Of a DNA stretch of 10,955 nt, positions 6,064 through 10,955 are shown piece after piece (position 1 is the first letter of the stretch; the number at the start of each line of letters is the position of its first letter). A model generated the notes under the pieces. That model was given only the letters and a program-made list of their open reading frames with translations, was not told the DNA's origin and ran no database searches. The stretch covers positions 1 through 10,955 of the forward strand of contig CAJFQT010000044.1 of NCBI GenBank assembly GCA_904419095.1. The letters run 5' to 3'. This DNA is from an uncultured Clostridia bacterium (GTDB lineage Bacteria > Bacillota > Clostridia > TANB77 > CAG-508). The translations under genes and the position numbers were made by a program.

Positions 6064-6149
6064 TACTCTATGATTGTAGATGATAGTTATAATTTAATCT
6101 GAACGGAAACGAGAATGTAATTTTAGAAAACAATAAAATGAAAAAAGTG

Positions 6150-6178
6150 TTGACATAAACTGTTGGACGATATATAAT
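6150..6178 (+). promoter_or_regulatory. Consensus sigma-A promoter
   Basis: TTGACA (6150-6155) and TATAAT (6173-6178) match the consensus at all twelve positions with the ideal 17-bp spacer. Transcription should start near 6185, giving an ~80-nt leader before the TTG start at 6265. The gap 6064-6149 shows nothing else except GAACGGAAA (6100), also present beside the inverted repeat (6020). Confidence 0.9.
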
Positions 6179-6198
6179 AGATTTAGTTTTAATTCTCT

Positions 6199-6226
6199 TT
6201 GTTACATTTCGGGTAACAATTATTTT
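6199..6226 (+). promoter_or_regulatory. Leader hairpin in the 5' untranslated region
   Basis: TTGTTAC (6199-6205) and GTAACAA (6213-6219) pair perfectly around ATTTCGG, followed by TTATTTT. It lies about 15 nt into the predicted transcript. It resembles a weak intrinsic terminator, so attenuation or 5'-end stabilisation are both possible. Confidence 0.45.
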
Positions 6227-6264
6227 CCAAGTAAAAATTATTATAAATAGGAAGGTGATGCTTA

Positions 6265-6870
6265 TTGGACTTAGATGTATTTCAGGATTTAATTAATAAG
6301 GTGAAGGATAGTGATTTAGTTCAAAATTTCATAACGGAACTTTCAAATCATTTAGAAAAAACAAATTCGAAGGAAGGTAATAAAATGACAAATAATGAAA
6401 AAGTGAGTGAATTGAATAATCATAGGGAAGAAAATTGTTTATATCAAGTTGTAGATTTTAGTTCTGATGGTGTGTTCTTGCAAAATACTAATAATAATGC
6501 GATTTTTGAGGAGAAAAATATGCCTAAGGAATTGATGGATAAGATTAGTAATGATTATATTTTGAGATATAAAGATGGAAATTATGTTATTGAGGAAGAA
6601 TTAACAGATGATTTTATGAATAGTATGGTGGGAGTACAAGAATATAAAAGGATACAAGAAAATTTTGAAAAAGAAAGTAATATTTTAAAGATTGATCCTA
6701 ATACTCATTATACTGTAAGTTCTAGAAATGAAGATTTTACAGTATTAAGTTATGGTGAAAATAGTAAAAATACAATTGAGGTACCAAATGAATTATTACC
6801 ATATTTTATTAATGAGCAAACAGTGTTAAATTATAAAAATGGAAAATTTGAAAAGTTTTTTAATGATTAG
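6265..6870 (+). CDS. Uncharacterised acidic two-module protein
   Basis: This 201-residue soluble protein is not recognised. It has no signal peptide or membrane segment. A short amphipathic N-terminal helix (FQDLINKVKDSDLVQNFITE) is followed by a linker and two similar ~50-residue modules, at about 59-110 and 149-198. They share Y-x-V near the start, a beta-strand pair, an MPKELM/VPNELL box (86-91, 173-178) and an ILRYKDGNY/VLNYKNGKF box (99-107, 187-195). The pattern resembles small beta-barrel domains such as DUF3006, but that is only a resemblance. TTG 6265 has GGAAGGTGAT upstream. A second start, ATG 6385 (residue 41), also has AGGAAGG 7 nt ahead and would give a 161-residue form lacking the N-terminal helix. 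It is driven by the window's best promoter and followed by a terminator, so it is probably a well-expressed monocistronic gene. Confidence 0.8.
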   Translation: MDLDVFQDLINKVKDSDLVQNFITELSNHLEKTNSKEGNKMTNNEKVSELNNHREENCLYQVVDFSSDGVFLQNTNNNAIFEEKNMPKELMDKISNDYILRYKDGNYVIEEELTDDFMNSMVGVQEYKRIQENFEKESNILKIDPNTHYTVSSRNEDFTVLSYGENSKNTIEVPNELLPYFINEQTVLNYKNGKFEKFFND

Positions 6871-6920
6871 TTGGAAGGAGAATTAAATATAAAATTAAGT
6901 GAATTTGTTTTTTATAAGAG

Positions 6921-6996
6921 ATGCATACAAATATTTATTTGAAGTTTTTATTATATGGATTGAGTTTATATATAGATTTTTGTATGTATTTTTTTT
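6921..6996 (+). terminator. Long-loop terminator-like structure
   Basis: ATGCATACAAA (6921-6931) pairs with TTTGTATGTAT (6979-6989) over 11 bp with one G-U, and a run of seven T's (6990-6996) follows. The loop is long (47 nt), which weakens the call. A second smaller hairpin, GAAAATC (7007-7013) with GATTTTC (7037-7043), follows by TTATTTTA. Together they separate the 6265 gene from the PBP gene. Confidence 0.5.
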
Positions 6997-7137
6997 ATTG
7001 TATAGGGAAAATCGGCTTTTATCTTGAATATATGTGGATTTTCTTATTTTATTAAGGCAAAAATTAATATTTTTCTTTCTTTCTATTTTGGGTATAAATT
7101 TTACTTCTAAAAATAAAATTATTTAGAGGTGTATATA

Positions 7138-9129
7138 ATGAGAGCAAATTTGTCAATGAAAAAGAGAATGAGAAATATTCTTTTTGTAATGTTTATATTA
7201 ATTACTTTATTAATTGGAAGAATAGGTTTTATTCAATTTGTCCAAGGAAAAGAATTATCAGAAATGGCATATGAGCAACAAACATTAGACAGGAGTATCA
7301 ATCCAAAAAGAGGGACAATTTATGATAGAACAGGAGAAAATGTGCTTGCTGTAAGTAGTACAGTTGAAACAGTAACTGTAAATCCAGGTAATATAGCAAA
7401 AGAAGATAAAGAAAAAGTAGCACAGAAATTAGCAGAAATTTTTGAACTTGATTATGATACAGTTTTAAAAAAAGTAAACAAAAGAAGTTCTATTGAGACA
7501 ATTGCAAAAAAAGTAGAGAAAGAAAAAACAGATTTATTGAGGCAATGGATGAATGAAAATAATATAACTACAGGGATAAATATTGATGAGGATACAAAAA
7601 GGTATTATCCTAATAATAATTTAGCTTCTCAAATAATAGGATTTTGTGGAAGTGATAATCAAGGTTTAGATGGGATTGAGGCAAAATATGATGAAGTTCT
7701 AGCTGGAAGCAAAGGAAGTATAAAAAGGCATACAGATGCTAAAGGAGGAGAAATAGGAACAGAAGGAGAAAATTATGTATCAGCAATAGATGGAAATGAC
7801 TTAATACTTACAATAGATATGAACATACAATCAATTATAGAAAAATATCTTCAAGAAGCATGTATTGATAATGTTTGTACAGATGGTGGAAATATTGTAG
7901 TTATGAATCCTAAGAATGGAGATATTCTAGGTATGGCAACATATCCATCATATAATTTAAATGAACCATTTGAAGCATATACGGATGAATTAAAGCAAAA
8001 TTGGGATAATATGAGTCAAGAAGATAAAACGAAGAGTTTGCAAGCAGTTTGGAGGAATAGGGCGATAACAGATACATATGAACCAGGTTCAACTTTCAAA
8101 ACAATAACTGCTTCAGCAGCACTAGAAGAAGGAATAGTAACAGATATAGATAAAGAAGGAGAATTTACTTGTACTGGTGGAATTGAAGTTGCAGGAGTTA
8201 GAATAAAATGCTGGAGATATTATAGACCTCATGGTGCAGAAAGTTTAAGGCAAGCACTTATGAATTCATGCAATCCAGTATTTATAGGATTAGGGCAAAA
8301 AATAGGAGTAACAAAATATTTTGAATATCTAAAGAAATTTGGACTTTTAGAAATTACAGGTGTAGATTTACCAGGAGAAGCAAATAGTATTTTTATAAAA
8401 CAAGAAAAAGCAGGTCCAGTTGAGCTTGCAACTATTAGTTTTGGTCAAAGATTTGAAATAACCCCTTTACAATTAGTTACAGCAGTATCTGCTATTGCTA
8501 ATGGTGGAAACCTTGTAAAACCTAGAGTTGTTAAGGAGATAATAGATAGTCAGACAAAAGAAGTAACAAAGATGGAAACAGAAATAAGGGGAACAGCAAT
8601 TACAAAAGAAACTTCTGAGAAGGTATTAAGTATGATGGAAAGTGTTGTTTCAGAAGGAACTGGAAAAAATGCAAAAGTTGCAGGTTATAGAATAGGTGGA
8701 AAAACAGGAACATCAGAAGATGGAGTAAATACTAATAAATATGTTACTTCATTTTTAGGAGTTGCACCTATTGAAGATCCTCAAATAGTTATGCTGATTA
8801 CATTGTATAATCCAACAGGTGAGGGAGGACATCAAGGAGGTGGAGTAGCTGCACCATTAGGAGGTCAAATATTTAGTGAAATATTACCATATTTAGAAGT
8901 AAGTCAAGGAAATCAAGAAGAAGTAGAAGTTATAAATCAAGTTACTGTTCCAGAATTAGAAGGAAAGACAGTAAAAGAGGCAGAACAAATTGCGAAAGAG
9001 AGCAATATAAATCTAGTTATAGAAAATGAACCAGAAGAACTTGATGAGGGAAATGTTATAATAAAAGAACAGACACCAAAAGCAGGGATTGTAATTAATG
9101 AGGGGACTAATGTTTATTGTGGTATATAA
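7138..9129 (+). CDS. spoVD: Class B penicillin-binding protein, SpoVD/FtsI type, with PASTA domain
   Basis: The product is 663 residues. It has a short basic N-terminus, a membrane anchor at ~13-32 (ILFVMFILITLLIGRIGFIQ), a PBP dimerisation domain with RGTIYDRTGENVLA, and a transpeptidase domain with all three active-site motifs: STFK at 318-321 (nucleophile Ser318), SCN at 377-379 and KTGT at 522-525. The family box GQRFEITPLQL is also present. One C-terminal PASTA domain (~604-663, VPELEGKTVKEAEQIA to the end) is typical of SpoVD; PbpB proteins often carry two. ATG 7138 is the start because AGAGGTG (7125-7131) is 6 nt upstream; GTG 7129 lies inside that site. Known role: cross-linking of peptidoglycan at the septum or spore cortex, outside the membrane, with a SEDS glycosyltransferase. 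It is set apart from ftsL by ~3.1 kb of unrelated genes, and no mraY/mur genes follow. Division versus sporulation role is open. Confidence 0.93.
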   Translation: MRANLSMKKRMRNILFVMFILITLLIGRIGFIQFVQGKELSEMAYEQQTLDRSINPKRGTIYDRTGENVLAVSSTVETVTVNPGNIAKEDKEKVAQKLAEIFELDYDTVLKKVNKRSSIETIAKKVEKEKTDLLRQWMNENNITTGINIDEDTKRYYPNNNLASQIIGFCGSDNQGLDGIEAKYDEVLAGSKGSIKRHTDAKGGEIGTEGENYVSAIDGNDLILTIDMNIQSIIEKYLQEACIDNVCTDGGNIVVMNPKNGDILGMATYPSYNLNEPFEAYTDELKQNWDNMSQEDKTKSLQAVWRNRAITDTYEPGSTFKTITASAALEEGIVTDIDKEGEFTCTGGIEVAGVRIKCWRYYRPHGAESLRQALMNSCNPVFIGLGQKIGVTKYFEYLKKFGLLEITGVDLPGEANSIFIKQEKAGPVELATISFGQRFEITPLQLVTAVSAIANGGNLVKPRVVKEIIDSQTKEVTKMETEIRGTAITKETSEKVLSMMESVVSEGTGKNAKVAGYRIGGKTGTSEDGVNTNKYVTSFLGVAPIEDPQIVMLITLYNPTGEGGHQGGGVAAPLGGQIFSEILPYLEVSQGNQEEVEVINQVTVPELEGKTVKEAEQIAKESNINLVIENEPEELDEGNVIIKEQTPKAGIVINEGTNVYCGI

Positions 9130-9255
9130 GATTCATTGTAAATCATCATCCTGAGAAACTCAAAAATATGTATAGTGTACTTGTAAATAGACCAATGAAA
9201 GATTTTGTGAAAAGGTTACAAAAAGAAAAGATGGCAGAATTAGAATTTTATTATA

Positions 9256-9298
9256 ATAGGAGCATATTTGAGAGGATATTTTCCAATATGCTCTTATA
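9256..9298 (+). terminator. Terminator downstream of the PBP gene
   Basis: GAGCATATT (9260-9268) and AATATGCTC (9285-9293) pair perfectly. The stem extends to 13 bp (9256-9268 with 9285-9297) including one G-U. The 3' side is U-rich but lacks a clean T-run. Confidence 0.6.
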
Positions 9299-9334
9299 TT
9301 ATATAGCTAATATGATAAATTTATAAAAAATAAC

Positions 9335-9362
9335 TTGCTAGTTAGAACTTCTTTATGATAAT
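9335..9362 (+). promoter_or_regulatory. Possible promoter of the arsC-like/pyrK operon
   Basis: TTGCTA (9335-9340) and GATAAT (9357-9362) with a 16-bp spacer, downstream of the PBP terminator and about 80 bp before ATG 9445. Confidence 0.45.
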
Positions 9363-9444
9363 ATAAAAACAGAAAGAACTACAAAATAAAAGTTTACTAT
9401 AAAATATAAAGATTATATTTAATAAATTTAAAAGGAGGGAAATT

Positions 9445-9801
9445 ATGAAAGTAATATTTATAGAATATCCTAAATGTTCAACTTGTCAAAAGGCAAAGAA
9501 GTGGTTAGAAAATAATAAAATAGAATATACAGATAGACACATATTAGAGGAGACACCAACAAGAGAAGAATTAAAAAATTGGATAGAAAAAAGTCAATAT
9601 GATATAAAAAAATTTTTTAACACTAGTGGTTTAAAATATAAAGAATTAAAATTAAAAGAAAAACTATCTAAAATGAATGATGAAGAAAAAGTAGAATTAT
9701 TATCATCAGATGGAATGTTAATAAAAAGACCATTATTAATAACAGATGATAGAATTTTAATAGGTTTCAAAGAAAAAGAGTGGGAAGAATTATTGAAATA
9801 A
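9445..9801 (+). CDS. ArsC/Spx-family thioredoxin-fold protein
   Basis: The 118-residue length is typical of the ArsC/Spx/MgsR family. It opens with a beta strand and the redox motif PKCSTCQKAKKWLE, with Cys11 and Cys14 forming CxxC. It continues with TPTREELKNWI and has the conserved IKRPLLI segment (cis-proline plus the Arg that binds an oxyanion in relatives), then the closing GFKEKEWEELL. AAAGGAGGG precedes ATG. The family includes arsenate reductases and the RNA-polymerase-binding regulators Spx and MgsR. The CxxC in place of CxxS fits either a redox-sensing Spx-like protein or a YffB-type reductase. No ars genes are nearby, so arsenate resistance is not supported. pyrK starts 32 bp downstream, suggesting co-transcription. 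Confidence 0.85.
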   Translation: MKVIFIEYPKCSTCQKAKKWLENNKIEYTDRHILEETPTREELKNWIEKSQYDIKKFFNTSGLKYKELKLKEKLSKMNDEEKVELLSSDGMLIKRPLLITDDRILIGFKEKEWEELLK

Positions 9802-9833
9802 AATTGTAAATAATATATATAAGGAGGATTTAT

Positions 9834-10625
9834 ATGCCAAAACAAATATTAGCAGAGCTCTTAAGAAAAGAACAAATAGTAAAAGATGTATATAAATTTA
9901 CAATAAAAGCAGAAGAAATAGTCAAATTAGCAAGGCCAGGAAATTTTATTGAAATAAGAGTTAATAATCAAACAGAGCCGTTTTTAAGAAGACCAATTAG
10001 TATATACAACTTAGATATTGAAAAAGGAATATTAGAATTTATTTTTCAGGTAAAAGGAAAGGGAACACAAATTTTGGCTCAAAGAAATATAGGAGAAAAG
10101 ATTGATATAATTGGTCCATTAGGTTATGGAACATTTAAAATTGGAGATAAAACCAATGTTGCAATAATTGGTGGTGGAATAGGAATATTTCCATTGTATG
10201 AATTAGCAAAAGAAATAAAAAATCAAGAAAAAAGAGTAAAAGCATATTTAGGTTTTAGAAGTAAAGACTTAGTAATGTTGGAAAATGAATTTACAAAAGT
10301 TACAGATAATTTAATAATTACAACAGATGATGGAACTTATGGGAAAAAAGGATATGCAATAGATTATCTAATAGAAGATATGAAAAAGGAAAAATATGAA
10401 TGTATATATGCTTGTGGACCACTTCCTATGCTAAAATCTGTACAAGAATATGCAAACAAAAATAATATTGAATGTCAAATATCATTAGAAGAAAAAATGG
10501 GATGCGGACTAGGAGTATGCTTAGGATGTGCTGTAAAAACAGCTAGAAGTTCTAAAGATTCACCACAGTATTTTCAAGTATGTAAAGGCGGACCAGTATT
10601 TAATGCTAAGGATGTCGAAATATAA
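9834..10625 (+). CDS. pyrK: PyrK, dihydroorotate dehydrogenase B electron-transfer subunit
   Basis: The product is 263 residues, a normal PyrK length. Domains in order: an FAD-binding barrel with RRPISIYN (52-59) contacting the flavin, an NAD-binding fold with GGGIG at 113-117, then the [2Fe-2S] site with Cys224, Cys229, Cys232 and Cys250 (Cx4Cx2Cx17C) and the PyrK ending CKGGPVFNAKDVEI. AAGGAGGA lies 8 nt before ATG 9834. Known role: cytosolic partner of PyrD type B that carries electrons from dihydroorotate oxidation to NAD+ in pyrimidine synthesis. Usually pyrK stands next to pyrD; here its neighbours are an ArsC-like gene (32 bp upstream) and a phospholipase-like gene (39 bp downstream). 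pyrD is not in the window. The related NfnA/SudB proteins are a less likely alternative because of the Cys spacing and C-terminus. Confidence 0.9.
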   Translation: MPKQILAELLRKEQIVKDVYKFTIKAEEIVKLARPGNFIEIRVNNQTEPFLRRPISIYNLDIEKGILEFIFQVKGKGTQILAQRNIGEKIDIIGPLGYGTFKIGDKTNVAIIGGGIGIFPLYELAKEIKNQEKRVKAYLGFRSKDLVMLENEFTKVTDNLIITTDDGTYGKKGYAIDYLIEDMKKEKYECIYACGPLPMLKSVQEYANKNNIECQISLEEKMGCGLGVCLGCAVKTARSSKDSPQYFQVCKGGPVFNAKDVEI

Positions 10626-10664
10626 TTTATTATTTAAAATTAAAAGAAGGGAATGAAGATAATA

Positions 10665-10955
10665 ATGCCGGGTTTTACAATACATATTGCAGTAGCAAAA
10701 GAATATATAAGAAAACATAAAGATGAAATTAAAGATGAAAAAGAATTTATACGAGGAAGTATAGCTCCAGATTATATATCCTTAAATAATAAAAATGAAA
10801 ATAAAAATAAAACTCATTATGGGGAATGGGGTGATTGGACAAGTAATAAACAAAAGATTCATTTGGATGAATTTTTAAATGATTCAAAAGTAGATATAGA
10901 TAATGATTATTGGAAGGGATATTTTATACATCTATTAACAGATTACTTATTCTAC
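10665..10955 (+). CDS. Zinc-dependent phospholipase C-like protein, N-terminal part (3' truncated by window edge)
   Basis: Ninety-seven residues are visible before the window ends. MPGFTIHIAVAKEY at the start, then RGSIAPDYIS, a KTHYG segment and GYFIHLLTDYLFY at the end match the zinc-dependent phospholipase C-like family common in Clostridia. In that family, His and Asp residues from TxH, PD, THx and HLxTD bind the metal ions. The start is taken as ATG 10665 because relatives begin MPGF. ATG 10653 in the same frame lies only 1 nt from AAGGG and is too close, while 10665 is 13 nt away, a little far, so the start is uncertain by four codons. There is no signal peptide, so the protein is probably cytoplasmic. 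The true substrate is unknown. It sits 39 bp after pyrK, probably in the same operon. Confidence 0.65.
   Translation, partial: MPGFTIHIAVAKEYIRKHKDEIKDEKEFIRGSIAPDYISLNNKNENKNKTHYGEWGDWTSNKQKIHLDEFLNDSKVDIDNDYWKGYFIHLLTDYLFY

Larger units (their letters stand above)
9130..9444 (+). other. Intergenic region after the PBP gene
   Basis: This 315-bp gap holds a terminator (9256-9297) and a promoter candidate (9335-9362). A 69-codon open frame (9117-9326) covers its first part; some of it looks protein-like (PEKLKNMYSVLVNRPMKDF). It has no ribosome binding site, overlaps the PBP end and runs through the terminator stem, so it is at most a gene remnant. Confidence 0.6.

Noticed and set aside
6899..7024. 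Short hydrophobic frame starting at GTG 6899 (about 41 codons, aromatic-rich)
   Set aside because: The only ribosome binding site, GGAAGG at 6873, is about 18 nt away, and the frame spans a terminator-like hairpin; A/T-rich DNA gives such hydrophobic frames by chance.
9117..9326. 69-codon plus-strand frame after the PBP gene
   Set aside because: It overlaps the PBP C-terminus, has no ribosome binding site at its TTG or at the inner ATG, and runs through a terminator stem; at most a remnant.

Overview
The window is very AT-rich DNA from a low-GC Gram-positive, almost certainly a member of the Clostridia. The evidence is strong GGAGG-type ribosome binding sites, TTG and GTG starts beside ATG, a mraZ-rsmH-ftsL-class B PBP gene order, a PASTA-bearing SpoVD-type PBP, a PyrK subunit and an Spx/ArsC-type protein. 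Nothing in it identifies the genus.

Layout. Positions 1-458 hold the C-terminal end of a large serine recombinase, the inner edge of an integrated element lying to the left. It abuts a decapitated M15-type peptidase with a peptidoglycan-binding domain (549-980), which the element may have interrupted. A convergent Xre-type regulator (992-1435, minus) follows. Next is the start of the division and cell wall (dcw) cluster: a sigma-A promoter and four 10-bp-spaced AAGTGG boxes (a probable MraZ operator), mraZ (1752-2177), a 307-bp A-rich spacer with 15-bp tandem repeats and a hairpin, rsmH/mraW (2485-3418, broken by one extra base near 2575), and ftsL (3457-3981) with a good terminator.

The cluster is then interrupted by about 3.1 kb of accessory DNA: a four-helix membrane protein with an exported C-terminal domain (4123-4965), a membrane-anchored DNA/RNA non-specific endonuclease (5067-5822), a 213-bp element with perfect 40-bp terminal inverted repeats (5851-6063), and a consensus promoter driving an unrecognised acidic protein made of two related modules (6265-6870). 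The SpoVD/FtsI-type transpeptidase (7138-9129) then resumes the dcw theme and ends in its own terminator. No mraY or mur gene follows.

The last block looks like one operon: an ArsC/Spx-family thioredoxin-fold protein (9445-9801), pyrK for the electron-transfer subunit of dihydroorotate dehydrogenase (9834-10625), and the start of a zinc-dependent phospholipase C-like protein (10665 to the window edge).

How the genes work together: MraZ probably autoregulates the mraZ-rsmH-ftsL transcript. RsmH matures 16S rRNA, and FtsL and the PBP act in septal or cortex peptidoglycan assembly. No complete, obviously new system is visible. The most unusual items are the long perfect inverted-repeat element, the split dcw cluster with its accessory cargo, and the frameshift and repeat oddities around rsmH.
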